Assembly (NCBI GenBank): GCA_051162045.1
Contig: JBISDI010000002.1
Length of the DNA: 64,000 bases
Direction: 5' to 3' (one strand)
From: Anaerozeibacter quisquiliarum
GTDB lineage: Bacteria; Bacillota; Clostridia; Christensenellales; Aristaeellaceae
This document shows positions 16,008-26,017 of this stretch, in pieces (the stretch's first letter is position 1; every line of letters starts with the position of its first letter). Both the position numbers and the translations under genes were made by a program. The notes under the pieces are model-generated. The model saw only the letters and a list, made by a program, of their open reading frames with translations, did no database searches and was not told the origin of the DNA.

Positions 16008-16285
16008 TTTGCTTTGATACTCCGAAGCTGACCATCCGCCGCGACATGCAAAAGCAGCAGCTGCGAAAAGAGCTGTCGGAGCACCCGTTTGGAACGGTCT
16101 AGTGGGCGGACGGCGCCTGCTATTTCTTCTGCCGGGGCAAGGAGAAAGTGACAGCCGAAATCGCGCTCAGTTCCCTGACGTACAATCTCAGAAGATCAAT
16201 CAAGCTTACGACGCCCAATCCCGGCGACGTCCCGGGCATTCTTATGTACCTAAGGGCCAAAAACCAGGCAAAACGGGCCGGTTGA
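16008..16285 (+). pseudogene. Transposase C-terminal remnant (IS1182-like)
   Basis: The plus frame reads IRRDMQKQQLRKELSEHPFG, then TV, a stop, then WADGACYFFCRGKEKVTAEI and ALSSLTYNLRRSIKL. This is the usual end of DDE transposases of the IS1182 type (MKKQQLRKELSEHPFGTVKRW, GKEKATAE, LAYNLKRAI). A TAG replaces a Lys/Arg codon at about 16099, and the catalytic N-terminal part is missing. No terminal inverted repeats were found nearby. The AT-rich stretch 15854-16007 holds no other recognisable gene. Confidence 0.7.
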
Positions 16286-16355
16286 GGGGTCGGAGAACCC
16301 TTTTCTCCGCGATTATCGGGCTTTTCGGACTGCCCGACAGTTAATTGACATAAAA

Positions 16356-16389
16356 AATTTGTCCGAAAACTGGCGTTTTCAGACAAATT
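16356..16389 (-). terminator. Intrinsic terminator of tRNA-Ala
   Basis: On the minus strand AATTTGTCTGAAAAC pairs with GTTTTCGGACAAATT (one wobble) around a GCCA loop and runs into TTTTTTA. It starts two bases after the tRNA CCA end. Confidence 0.85.
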
Positions 16390-16390
16390 G

Positions 16391-16466
16391 TGGTGGAGCA
16401 TAGGGGAGTCGAACCCCTGACCTTTTGAATGCCATTCAAACGCGCTACCAACTGCGCTAATGCCCC
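16391..16466 (-). tRNA. tRNA-Ala (anticodon GGC)
   Basis: A complete 76-base cloverleaf on the minus strand: acceptor GGGGCAT with ATGCTCC, D-arm GCGCAGTTGGTAGCGC, anticodon loop TTGGCAT... in TGAATGGCATTCA giving GGC, T-arm AGGGGTTCGACTCCCCT, and encoded CCA. It has its own promoter and terminator. Confidence 0.93.
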
Positions 16467-16497
16467 TCGTTCGATCGGCGTCTCACGAACAGATTGT

Positions 16498-16526
16498 ATT
16501 ATAGCAGAAACCGGGTTGTTTGTAAA
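16498..16526 (-). promoter_or_regulatory. Promoter of tRNA-Ala
   Basis: On the minus strand TTTACA (16526-16521) and TATAAT (16503-16498) are 17 bases apart, about 30 bases upstream of the tRNA. Confidence 0.7.
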
Positions 16527-16582
16527 GCCTCAACCGACGCCTCGGATTGTTAATTTCTGTCCGCGCTTCACCCGCGCGTAAA

Positions 16583-16620
16583 GCGCCCCGCGCGGACTGG
16601 GCATCGTCCGCGCGGGGCGC
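16583..16620 (-). terminator. Terminator of the sugar ABC operon
   Basis: A perfect 15-bp stem, GCGCCCCGCGCGGAC with GTCCGCGCGGGGCGC, and an 8-base loop, about 20 bases after the binding-protein stop. The T-run on the minus side is short (CTTTA). Confidence 0.65.
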
Positions 16621-16642
16621 CTTGGGTTCGCTTTAAATCGGT

Positions 16643-17614
16643 TTAGAACTTGTAGTTGTCCACGTTCTCGGCGGTCCAGACCGAGGGGGGCCCCATGATG
16701 ATGGTCTTGCCGTCTTCCTTGAGCGTGATCTTGCCGACGCCGGGGACTTCCATGCCGTCGGTGATCTCGGTGCCGCCCAGCTTATAGTGCGCCACGAACA
16801 CCGTCAGGCGGCCCAGCATGCCCGGATCCCACAGAATGCCGAAGTCCAGCGAGCCGTCCTTGAGGTAGGGGGCGGAGTCGGTCGGCATCGAGGAGCCGAC
16901 GACCGCGATTTTGTCCTGGAGGCCCTTCTCCTGCACCGCCATGGCCGCGCCGATGGGGGCGGGGGTGGAGACGCCCACGATGCCCTTGAGGTTCGGGTAG
17001 GTGGAGATCAGCGCCAGCGTCTGGGTGTAGGCTTCCTGGGCCGACTCGTCCGACGGAATGGGATCGGCGACCAGCTTGAGGTTCGGATAGCGCTCGGCGG
17101 CGTAGGCCTTGCCGGCGTCGATCCAGGTGTTGAGGTTGGCGGCGGTCAGGTAGCCGGTCACGATGGCGTACTCGCCCTCTTCGGTGCCCATGGCCTCGAC
17201 CAGCTTGTCCCAGATGACCTGGCCGTACAGCGTGTCGTCGATCTGGTGGATCGAGTAGGTCACGTCATCGCCGTTGGCGGTGGTGTCCCAGTCCACCACC
17301 AGCACGCCGTCCTCGATGCACTTCTGCAGCGCGGGCGACACGGCGTCGGGATCGTTGGGCGCGATGGCCAGGCAGTCGATGCCGCTGGTCAGCAGGTCCT
17401 CGATCATCTGCACCTGCAGGGCGGCGTCGCCCTGGGTGGGGCCGACGTACTTGACGTCGATGCCCAGTTCCTCGCCGGCCGCGATCGCGCCGGTTTCGGA
17501 GGCGTTGAAGTAGGGAATGCCCACGAGCTTGGGCATGACGACGATGGTCTCCGCGAACGCGGCGGCGGACAGGGACATGAGCAACACCAGAATCAATGCC
17601 AGGGTTTTCTTCAT
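16643..17614 (-). CDS. Sugar ABC transporter substrate-binding protein (RhaS/LsrB-like)
   Basis: A 323-residue exported binding protein of the periplasmic-binding-protein type 1 fold. Signal peptide residues 1-21 (LMSLSAAAFA); no lipobox Cys. The mature start VVMPKLVGIPYFNASETGA and the later DCLAIAPNDPDAVSPAL, VVDWDTT, and GVSTPAPIGAAMAVQEKG segments are characteristic of the rhamnose/autoinducer-2 binding group (RhaS, LsrB). Ligand is therefore likely a deoxy- or pentose sugar; AI-2 is possible. It is the last gene of an ATPase-permease-permease-binding protein operon and follows a hairpin that could raise its message level. Confidence 0.85.
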   Translation of the reverse strand: MKKTLALILVLLMSLSAAAFAETIVVMPKLVGIPYFNASETGAIAAGEELGIDVKYVGPTQGDAALQVQMIEDLLTSGIDCLAIAPNDPDAVSPALQKCIEDGVLVVDWDTTANGDDVTYSIHQIDDTLYGQVIWDKLVEAMGTEEGEYAIVTGYLTAANLNTWIDAGKAYAAERYPNLKLVADPIPSDESAQEAYTQTLALISTYPNLKGIVGVSTPAPIGAAMAVQEKGLQDKIAVVGSSMPTDSAPYLKDGSLDFGILWDPGMLGRLTVFVAHYKLGGTEITDGMEVPGVGKITLKEDGKTIIMGPPSVWTAENVDNYKF

Positions 17615-17651
17615 GGTTCTCTTGCTCCTTTACGTTATTGTGTATCCCGAC

Positions 17652-17675
17652 CCGACCGCTTGCCCGGGCGGTCGG
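17652..17675 (-). promoter_or_regulatory. Intercistronic hairpin before the binding-protein gene
   Basis: CCGACCGC and GCGGTCGG (8 bp, 8-base loop) form a GC-rich hairpin between the second permease and the binding protein. No T-run follows. Such hairpins often protect the 5-prime end of the binding-protein message so it is made in excess. Confidence 0.45.
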
Positions 17676-17698
17676 TATGAGACCCAAAGGGATTACCG

Positions 17699-18700
17699 CT
17701 ACACCTTGGCGGCGGCTTTCTTGAACCGATCGCGCGTGGTCAGGTAGTTGATCGACAGCACGCCGATCAAAATCAGACCGGTCACGATGTCGGTGATGTT
17801 TCGGTTGAGGCCGATGATGTTGAAGCCCGAGGAGATCACCTGCAAGATGGCCACCGCGATCACCGTGCCCAGCACGTGCCCGCTGCCGCCGGTGATGGCC
17901 GTGCCGCCCAGCACCGTGGCCGCGACCGACTGCATCGTGTAGCTGACGCCGTAGTCGGCCCGGGCCGAGTTGTAGCGCGAGGTCATCAGGATGCCCGCGA
18001 TGCCGGCCATCACGGCCGAGAACACGTACACCTTGAGGATCGACTTGTGCGTGTTGATGCCGCTGAAGCGGGTGGCCTTCTCATTGCCGCCCAGCATATA
18101 CACGCTGACGCCCCAGGGCGTACGCTCGATCAGGAGGTAGGCGATCAGGATCATCGCCAGGTAGATCAGCATCGTGTAGGGGATGTCGAACACCGAGCCT
18201 GCGCCGATGCGGGTGAACAACTTGGGCAGCCCCGAGATGGCCGAGCCGCGCGTGATGTTGAGCGACACGCCGTCGAACACCGTCTGCGTGCCCAGCGTGA
18301 CCAAGAGAGGCACCACGCCCACATAGGCCACGAAGAAGCCGTTGGCCAGGCCGCACAGCACCGACACCATGAGCACCACCGCGATGCCGATGATGATGAC
18401 CGGCACGTCGGGCATGCCGCTGCCGCCCGCGTACAGCGCGCGCATCACGACCGAGCCCACGATGGCCGACAGCATCGCCGAATTGACCAGCGACAGGTTG
18501 ATGCCGCCCGTCATGATGACCACGCTCATGCCGAGCGCCAGGATGCCAAACTCGGCCATCTGAAAGCCCATGTTCTTGAAATTCTTGACGCTCAGGAACT
18601 TGCCCGGGGCCAGCGCGCTCATCAGCGCGATCAGCGCCAGCAAAAAGACCAGCAGGAAGTACTGCGTGCGGTTGCGCTTCAAATGATCGGTCAGTTTCAT
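17699..18700 (-). CDS. Sugar ABC transporter permease (RbsC/RhaP family)
   Basis: A 333-residue membrane protein with eight to ten helices and RbsC-family landmarks: GMSVVIMTGGINLSLVNSAM (about 55-75), the ALGTQTVFDG loop, and GGTAITGGSGHVLGT near 255-270, the coupling region to the ATPase. It pairs with the permease encoded just upstream to form a heterodimeric channel, as in rhamnose and AI-2 systems. Its start overlaps the end of that gene by four bases. Product moves the sugar bound by the exported protein encoded downstream. Confidence 0.88.
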   Translation of the reverse strand: MKLTDHLKRNRTQYFLLVFLLALIALMSALAPGKFLSVKNFKNMGFQMAEFGILALGMSVVIMTGGINLSLVNSAMLSAIVGSVVMRALYAGGSGMPDVPVIIIGIAVVLMVSVLCGLANGFFVAYVGVVPLLVTLGTQTVFDGVSLNITRGSAISGLPKLFTRIGAGSVFDIPYTMLIYLAMILIAYLLIERTPWGVSVYMLGGNEKATRFSGINTHKSILKVYVFSAVMAGIAGILMTSRYNSARADYGVSYTMQSVAATVLGGTAITGGSGHVLGTVIAVAILQVISSGFNIIGLNRNITDIVTGLILIGVLSINYLTTRDRFKKAAAKV

Positions 18701-19725
18701 CGCAAACCCTCCTTGCCGGCCGTGACGACCTCGATGTCAACCTTGGTGCGGCGCTGTTCCTCGCGCTTGAGCTTAATCATGTCGAAGCTGACCGCGACCA
18801 GGATGATCGTGCCCACGATGATCGACTGCCAGTAGGCCGAGATGCGGGCCAGCGTCAGGCCGTTTGAGATGACCCCAAACAGCATCACGCCCAGGAAGGT
18901 ACCCGGAACCGAGCCCGAGCCGCCCGACAGCAGCGCGCCGCCCAGCACCACCGCGCCGATGACGTTCAGGTCGTAGCCGATGAACGCATTGGGGTCGACC
19001 GACTTCATGATCGAGGTGTAGGTGATGGCCGCGAAGCCGGCCATCATGCCGCTGAACACGTAGGCCAGCGCGGTGAGCCGATGGGTGTTCAGGCCGATGC
19101 GCTCGGCCGCCACCTTGCTCGCGCCCATGGCCATGATCGACCGTCCGAGCATCGTGCGCCGGATCAGGAACCAGGTCGCGGCCATCGCCAGCGCGAACAG
19201 CAGAAACTGGATCGGCACGCCGATCTCGGCCCCGGCGTCGCTGCGAAAGGCGAACAGCTTGAACATGCCGAACTCGCCCACCCGGTCGGGCAGTTGGTTG
19301 ATCCAGGTGCCGTTGGTGTAGTAGCGCAAGAAGCCGCGGATGACCGAGTTGAGCCCGAGCGTGGCGATGATCGGCGGCAGCTGAAGCCGCGACACCATCA
19401 AACCGTTCGCGAGGCCCAGCAGCGCGCCCATCGCGATGCCGACCGCATACCACATAAGCATGCTGCCGATGCCGGTCGCCTTCATCATCTGGCCGGTCAG
19501 CACGGTAATCAGCGCCAACTGGCCGCCGATCGACACGTCGATGCCGCCGGTGATGATGACGAGCAGCATGCCCATCGCGCAAATGCCCAGCACCGCGTTG
19601 GACTTGATCACGTCCATCAGGTTTTCAAACGAGAGGAACGTGTTGTTGAACAGGAACGAAATCAGCATCACCGCCAGCAGCATGAGCAGCACCGATGCCT
19701 CTTTATGCGCAAACAGGCGCTTCAT
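18697..19725 (-). CDS. Sugar ABC transporter permease (RbsC/RhaQ family)
   Basis: A 342-residue paralogue of the next gene. Landmarks: GMLLVIITGGIDVSIGGQLA (about 52-71), IATLGLNSVIRG, RIGLNTHRLTALAYVFSGM, and GGALLSGGSGSVPGTFLG near 250-270. About nine helices are predicted from the hydrophobic runs. ATG 19725 follows AAAGGA in the gap after the ATPase gene. Two different permeases in one operon are typical of Rha and Lsr transporters and not of Rbs, which has one. Confidence 0.88.
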   Translation of the reverse strand: MKRLFAHKEASVLLMLLAVMLISFLFNNTFLSFENLMDVIKSNAVLGICAMGMLLVIITGGIDVSIGGQLALITVLTGQMMKATGIGSMLMWYAVGIAMGALLGLANGLMVSRLQLPPIIATLGLNSVIRGFLRYYTNGTWINQLPDRVGEFGMFKLFAFRSDAGAEIGVPIQFLLFALAMAATWFLIRRTMLGRSIMAMGASKVAAERIGLNTHRLTALAYVFSGMMAGFAAITYTSIMKSVDPNAFIGYDLNVIGAVVLGGALLSGGSGSVPGTFLGVMLFGVISNGLTLARISAYWQSIIVGTIILVAVSFDMIKLKREEQRRTKVDIEVVTAGKEGLR

Positions 19726-19741
19726 CCCATCACGTCCTTTC

Positions 19742-21265
<1,524 letters not shown>

Positions 21266-21299
21266 GCGGATCCCTCCTTTGCTCCACCTGATCGTAACC

Positions 21300-21328
21300 A
21301 TGATAACGCAGCCAAAGCATGGTATCAA
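21300..21328 (-). promoter_or_regulatory. Promoter of the sugar ABC operon
   Basis: On the minus strand TTGATA (21328-21323) and TATCAT (21305-21300) with a 17-base spacer, 35 bases before GTG 21265. It faces away from the kinase promoter 70 bases to the right, so a shared regulator could act on both. Confidence 0.65.
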
Positions 21329-21396
21329 TGAAATAATCAAATCGAAATGTGTACAAATCAACAGTAAAGCGTGCATACGGCGACAGTTTCGCGCGA

Positions 21397-21425
21397 TTGA
21401 TCTTTTGCACGCGATGCGGTACAAT
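21397..21425 (+). promoter_or_regulatory. Promoter of the two-component system
   Basis: TTGATC (21397-21402) and TACAAT (21420-21425), spacer 17, with the kinase ATG at 21465. Confidence 0.65.
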
Positions 21426-21464
21426 GAAGTCCGATGACGAACGCATTCGCAAAGGATGAAGCGC

Positions 21465-23231
21465 ATGTCCGAAAAGCGTGTCTCCTGGTTCCAAAACCTG
21501 TCCATCTCGGCGCGGCTCGCCGTTCTGTTCGCGGTGGTGTCGATCATCCCGGTCCTCGTAATCGGCCTGCTGTCGCTGCGCATTTCATCTCAAAGCACAC
21601 TCGAGCGGGGCGTGCAGGACCGGCTGAACCGGCTGGAATTCGTCGATTACCGGATGGTCGAGCTGATCCGCCGCAAGCACCGCGACGTGCTGCTGGTGGC
21701 GTTCAACCCCTATGTGCGCGCCTACTTCGACGAGCACACGCGCCTGGGCAGCGCGAACCTGATCGAGGATCAGACCAAGCGGCAGCTAATCAGCCTGTAC
21801 AACAAGCAGGAGAGCACCTCGGCCATGCTGGCGAGCAACGGCGGGACGGCGCTGGTCTACGGCGCGGTGCAGTCGTCGGCGGTCAACAAGGTCGATATAA
21901 GCGGCAAGCTGCCGCTGCGCGCGTCGGACTTCAAGCTGTTCGACCGCTGGGCCGCGCCGACGTTCGAAAACGGCGAACCGGTGGTGCCCTACGAACGGCT
22001 GGTGCTGGCCGAGAGCGACAACCGGCCGGTCGCGCGGCTGATCCTGAACGTCAAGGAATCGGTGTTTGGGGCGCTGTACCGCGATTACGAGGTGGCCGCC
22101 GGCACCGAGTTCTTCATCGCCTCCGGGCAGGGCATCCTGTCGTGTACCGACAAGCGGCTGTACGGGCAAACTATCGCGGATGCGCTCGGGTTTTCGCCGG
22201 ACAGGTGCGAGGGCGAATCGGGTTACTTCCCGCTCGGCGGTTCGATCATCACCTACCGCCACAACCGGGCGCGGGGGCTGCTGTTCCTCGAGCGCGCGCC
22301 GATCGAGCGCTTCACCGCCGGGTTCTGGCCGATCGTGCAGCTGACGGCAGCGGTGTCGCTTTTGTGCGTGGCGGTGTGCGCGGCGCTGGGCGCGGCCATG
22401 TCGCGCAGCTTCACCAAGCCGCTGTACCGCTTGATCGAGCGGGTGAGCAGCTTTGACGCCGCCGCGCCGGGCACGCGCGAACAGACCCGCAACGAGTTCG
22501 CCATCCTGTCCGACAAGTACGCCCGCATCCTGGGCCGGCTGGAGACGCTGATCGGCGAATACTACGAGGAGCAGCAAAAAAAGAAGGAAGCGCAAATCCG
22601 CGCGCTCGAGTTCCAGATCAACCCGCACTTCCTCTATAACACGCTGTCCACGATCGTGTGGCTGATCGACGCGGGCGAGAACCGCACCGCGATCCGCGTT
22701 ACCAAGGACCTGTCGGCATTCTTCCGGCTGAGCATCTCGAAGGGACGCGAATTCATCCCGCTCAAGGACGAGCTGCACCACGTCGAGCTGTACATCGACA
22801 TCCAGAAGGCGCGCTACGCCGACTGCATCTTCGTCGAGTATGAGGTGGAGGAGGAGGCGCTTCCGCTGTATACGCCCAAGCTGATTTTGCAGCCGCTGGT
22901 CGAAAATTCGGTCATCCACGCCATGCAGACCCGCGCCGACAAGACATGCCACATCCGGATCACAGCGCGGCGCGACGGGGACGACGTGCTGCTCGAGGTG
23001 CGCGACGATGGCGATACGATCACCGCGAAGACCATCGACAGCATGAATCGCTTCCTGTACGACCGCGACCAGTCGGAAGCGGCGGTGGACTACGGCATCG
23101 GGATCTCCAACGTCCACGACCGCATCCGGATGAGTTTCGGCGACGGCTACGGGTTATATTACCGGCGCGAGGGCGGCGAGACGGTGGCGGCGCTCCGGAT
23201 TGTGGCCATGGAGGGGAACCGCAATGTATAG
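21465..23231 (+). CDS. YesM/LytS-type sensor histidine kinase
   Basis: A 588-residue membrane kinase. Helix 1 (about 15-38, LAVLFAVVSIIPVLVIGLLSL) and helix 2 (about 285-310) bracket a roughly 240-residue extracytoplasmic sensor of the dCache type. A HAMP region follows, then the His-kinase motif FQINPHFLYNTLSTIVWLID (phospho-acceptor His of NPHFLYN) and a GHKL ATPase with the N-box QPLVENSVIHAM and a DDGD...GIGISNVHDRI G-box. ATG 21465 is nine bases after AAAGG; ATG 21456 touches that site. The response regulator overlaps its end by eight bases. It probably senses a sugar or the binding protein of the divergent transporter. Confidence 0.9.
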   Translation: MSEKRVSWFQNLSISARLAVLFAVVSIIPVLVIGLLSLRISSQSTLERGVQDRLNRLEFVDYRMVELIRRKHRDVLLVAFNPYVRAYFDEHTRLGSANLIEDQTKRQLISLYNKQESTSAMLASNGGTALVYGAVQSSAVNKVDISGKLPLRASDFKLFDRWAAPTFENGEPVVPYERLVLAESDNRPVARLILNVKESVFGALYRDYEVAAGTEFFIASGQGILSCTDKRLYGQTIADALGFSPDRCEGESGYFPLGGSIITYRHNRARGLLFLERAPIERFTAGFWPIVQLTAAVSLLCVAVCAALGAAMSRSFTKPLYRLIERVSSFDAAAPGTREQTRNEFAILSDKYARILGRLETLIGEYYEEQQKKKEAQIRALEFQINPHFLYNTLSTIVWLIDAGENRTAIRVTKDLSAFFRLSISKGREFIPLKDELHHVELYIDIQKARYADCIFVEYEVEEEALPLYTPKLILQPLVENSVIHAMQTRADKTCHIRITARRDGDDVLLEVRDDGDTITAKTIDSMNRFLYDRDQSEAAVDYGIGISNVHDRIRMSFGDGYGLYYRREGGETVAALRIVAMEGNRNV

Positions 23232-24021
23232 ACTGCTGGTGGTCGACGACGAAAAGCTGATTGCCGAGGGCATGCGCAAGGCCATCGATCGGCTCGATCT
23301 GTTTGAGACGCGCGTCGCGCACAGCGGCGCGCAGGCGCTCTCAATCATCGATGCCGAGCGCGTACACGCGATGCTGCTGGACATCTCGATGCCCGACATG
23401 GACGGGATGGAGCTGATGCGGGTGCTGGGCGAGCGGGCCGACCGGCCGTTGACCATCGTGATTAGCGGCTACGATGAATTCGCCTATGCCCGCCAGGCGC
23501 TGACCTACGGCGCGGTGGACTACGTGCTCAAGCCGGTCGATTCGGACGACGTGGCCGCGATGGGGCGGCGGCTGTTTGCGCTGCTGGAGGCGCGCGCGCA
23601 GCAGGCGGCCGAGTCCGCGCACATGAAGGCGATGCTGTCCGAGCTGCTGTCCGAGCGCCCGGCCGCGGGCGACGAGGCCTCGGGCCCGTCCGCCGACGCG
23701 CCCCAACGCGCGGCCGAGCGCGCGCGGCGCGCGATCGCGGAGCGCTTCTGTGAGCGAAACCTGTCGGTCAACGCGCTGTCGGCCACACTGGGCTACTCGC
23801 CCAATTACCTGGGCAATGTGTTCAAGCGCACCTACGGCATGTCGATCAACGATTGCATCAATCAGCACCGGGTGGCCGAGGCCAAGCGGCTGATGGACGA
23901 GACCGACATGATGGTCTACGAGATCGCCTTCAAGGTGGGTTTTTCCGACCAGCACTACTTCAGCAAGACCTTCAAGCGCCACGCCGGGGCGTCGCCGTCG
24001 GAATACAGACAAGGACGCTGA
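23224..24021 (+). CDS. YesN-type response regulator with AraC DNA-binding domain
   Basis: A 265-residue regulator. The receiver domain (1-120) has the acidic pair in VVDDEK, phospho-acceptor Asp in LLDISMPDMDG near residue 55, Thr/Ser position ISGYDEFAYARQAL and Lys in YVLKPV. After a linker (125-160) the C-terminal AraC domain (about 165-262) reads NLSVNALSATLGYSPNYLGNVFKR and EIAFKVGFSDQHYFSKTFKRHAG. ATG 23224 follows GGAGGGG and overlaps the kinase gene. It likely activates the divergent sugar ABC operon; this comes from gene order. Confidence 0.92.
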   Translation: MYRLLVVDDEKLIAEGMRKAIDRLDLFETRVAHSGAQALSIIDAERVHAMLLDISMPDMDGMELMRVLGERADRPLTIVISGYDEFAYARQALTYGAVDYVLKPVDSDDVAAMGRRLFALLEARAQQAAESAHMKAMLSELLSERPAAGDEASGPSADAPQRAAERARRAIAERFCERNLSVNALSATLGYSPNYLGNVFKRTYGMSINDCINQHRVAEAKRLMDETDMMVYEIAFKVGFSDQHYFSKTFKRHAGASPSEYRQGR

Positions 24022-24038
24022 TGCGCCCACCGCGCTTC

Positions 24039-24080
24039 CACGCAAAAATCCCACCGCCGCGGCGGTGGGATTTTTGCGTG
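24039..24080. terminator. 42-base perfect palindrome, bidirectional terminator
   Basis: Each half is 21 bases (CACGCAAAAATCCCACCGCC plus G, and its exact complement) with no loop spare, giving A-runs and T-runs on both sides. It separates the convergent response regulator and flavoprotein genes and would end both transcripts. Confidence 0.9.
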
Positions 24081-24092
24081 GCTGTCTTTCGG

Positions 24093-25880
24093 TTATTTTG
24101 CGGACAGCGCGTAGGCCGCCGCGTTCTCCCCCGCGATCTTGCCCCAAACGATGGTGCTGGTGTTGGCCAGGCCGCCGATGTTGGCGCTGCCGCCGATGTT
24201 GGCGCCGCCTGCCAGTTCGCCGCCCTCGTACAGGCCCGGGATCGGCTCGCCGCTCTGACCCAGTACCTGCGCGTGCTCGTTCATCAGCGGGCCGCCCTTG
24301 GTCAGCATGACATAGGGGCAGGTCTTGACCGCGTAATACGGCCCCTTGAGTTCGATCATGGACTCGACCGGACGGCCAAAGTCCTTGTCCTCGCCCGCGG
24401 CTACATACGCATTGTAGGTTTCCACCGTCGCCTTCAAGCCTTCGGCATCGATGCCGACTTTGCCCGCCAGTTCCTCCAGTGTGTCGGCCTTGTACACGCA
24501 GTTTTCGGCCGCCAGCAGTTCGTCAAACTTTGCCCATCCCTCATCCTTGCTGAGGATCGAGGCCCCTTTGTCCCGCATGTCCTGGGTCAAAAGCATGTAC
24601 ACCAGGTTGTGAGGGGCGCCGGCATACGCCGCCTTGCGCTCGCTGTCGAGCGCGTTGAACTCGTTGACGATGCGTCGGCCGTCGGCGTCCACCCAGATCA
24701 CGCCGGGGTATTCCTGCACCACCGCGGTGGCGGTGACGTCAAACCCGGCCTCCGGCACCGCGCCGGGGTAGGCGGGCAGGTAGTCCATATTGGCGAGCAC
24801 CGCCCCCGCCTTCTCCGCAAAGGCGTAGCCGTCGCCGGTGACGAAGGAGGGTGCCATCGTCTGCACGTTTTCGTAGTTGTACTTGTGCAGCAGTTCCTCG
24901 TTGTGGCCATAGCCGCCGGTCGCCAGAATGGTGGCCGGCGCGCGATACTCGATGCCGTCGGTCAGCACCACGCCGGTGACCGCGCCTTCCTCCACGATGA
25001 TGTCCTTGACTTCGGTGTCCAGCATCGAGCACACATTGCCCGCTTCCACCTGCTCCATGAGTTTAGGGAGGATCAGGTCGATGATCGCCTTGCCGCCGCC
25101 CGCGACGCGGTACTCGCGTGGAACGTTGAATGCGTCGTAGGAAGCCGACATCTTCGGCGCCCGATCGCCGAAATCCGCGCCCAAGTCGTCCAGCCAGTCC
25201 ACCGCCGCCGCCGCGCATTCGGTGTGTTTGCGGGTCAGCGCCTCCACATTGGTCCCTCCGCCCATGCGGACGATGTCCTGCGCAAAGTTTTCCGGCGAAT
25301 CTTCCACGCCGGCCTCGATCTGCATGCGCGCGCCCGCCGCCGAGGTGGTGCCGCCCGCGTAGCGGATAGAGCCGCCCAAGGCGTCGTTCTTCTCAATGAG
25401 GTATACCTTCGCACCCGCCTGGGCCGCGGCGATCGCCGCGTTGATACCGGTCGAACCCGCGCCGATGATGATGACGTCCGGGTTTTCAAAGGCGGGCTTC
25501 GCCTTTTCCTGGGGGACCGCCTCCGACTTGACCAGATCGTCGGCGCTCAACCCAACCGACTCGAGCGCGGCCAACGCGGCCGCCCGGACCGCCTGGCTGG
25601 TCACGGTCGCACCGGCGACGCCGTCGACGTCGACGGCGCCTCCGGCGACCATCAGCGCAGGCATTTTCTCGATGGCGCTTGATCCGATACCTTCCGTCTC
25701 CGCGTCGCCGGTCGCGGACGCGGCGACAATCTTCCCGTCCTCGATGGTCAGCGTAACGCTGACCTCTCCGCCGAATCCCTGTGCCGTCCCCGCGGCTTCC
25801 TGCGCCAGCGCCGGCAAGGCGAGACACAGCGTCAGCAGCAGGGCCAGCAGTGACATGACTACGCGACGTGATTGCTTCAT
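24093..25880 (-). CDS. Exported flavin-dependent reductase (FMN-bind plus FAD-binding, fumarate/urocanate-reductase-like)
   Basis: A 595-residue secreted enzyme. Signal peptide 1-26 (LALPALAQ). Residues 30-110 are an FMN-bind domain with the flavinylation motif DGVAGATVTS, where ApbE-type transferases attach FMN to Thr/Ser. Residues 135-595 are a fumarate-reductase-type FAD domain: DVIIIGAGSTGINAAIAAAQ, GGSIRYAGG, LATGGYGHNEE and the C-terminal GLYEGGELAGGANIGGSANI segment. Enzymes of this build reduce fumarate, urocanate or related acceptors outside the cell, taking electrons from a membrane route. No cytochrome domain is present. The acceptor is unknown. A MerR regulator lies upstream on the same strand. 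Confidence 0.87.
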   Translation of the reverse strand: MKQSRRVVMSLLALLLTLCLALPALAQEAAGTAQGFGGEVSVTLTIEDGKIVAASATGDAETEGIGSSAIEKMPALMVAGGAVDVDGVAGATVTSQAVRAAALAALESVGLSADDLVKSEAVPQEKAKPAFENPDVIIIGAGSTGINAAIAAAQAGAKVYLIEKNDALGGSIRYAGGTTSAAGARMQIEAGVEDSPENFAQDIVRMGGGTNVEALTRKHTECAAAAVDWLDDLGADFGDRAPKMSASYDAFNVPREYRVAGGGKAIIDLILPKLMEQVEAGNVCSMLDTEVKDIIVEEGAVTGVVLTDGIEYRAPATILATGGYGHNEELLHKYNYENVQTMAPSFVTGDGYAFAEKAGAVLANMDYLPAYPGAVPEAGFDVTATAVVQEYPGVIWVDADGRRIVNEFNALDSERKAAYAGAPHNLVYMLLTQDMRDKGASILSKDEGWAKFDELLAAENCVYKADTLEELAGKVGIDAEGLKATVETYNAYVAAGEDKDFGRPVESMIELKGPYYAVKTCPYVMLTKGGPLMNEHAQVLGQSGEPIPGLYEGGELAGGANIGGSANIGGLANTSTIVWGKIAGENAAAYALSAK

Positions 25881-25946
25881 GACAAGACACTCCTTTTGAA
25901 TGTGATTGGGCGATGGCTCTCCCCCCTTCTTACCATAAGGGCGCAG

Positions 25947-25975
25947 AGTATATGCGAGTCAAGGGGCATTGTCAA
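25947..25975 (-). promoter_or_regulatory. Promoter of the exported reductase gene
   Basis: On the minus strand TTGACA (25975-25970) and TATACT (25952-25947), spacer 17, near-consensus. It lies between the MerR gene and the reductase, so the enzyme can be made without the regulator. I see no long MerR-type dyad in the spacer. Confidence 0.75.
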
Positions 25976-26017
25976 TTTTTCTACAATTTTGTCCGGAAAT
26001 TCACGATGCTTGCCGCA

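Noticed and set aside
21266..21583. About 106 extra residues before the sugar ATPase
   Set aside because: They would run through the divergent promoter region; GTG 21265 has a strong AAAGGAGGG site.
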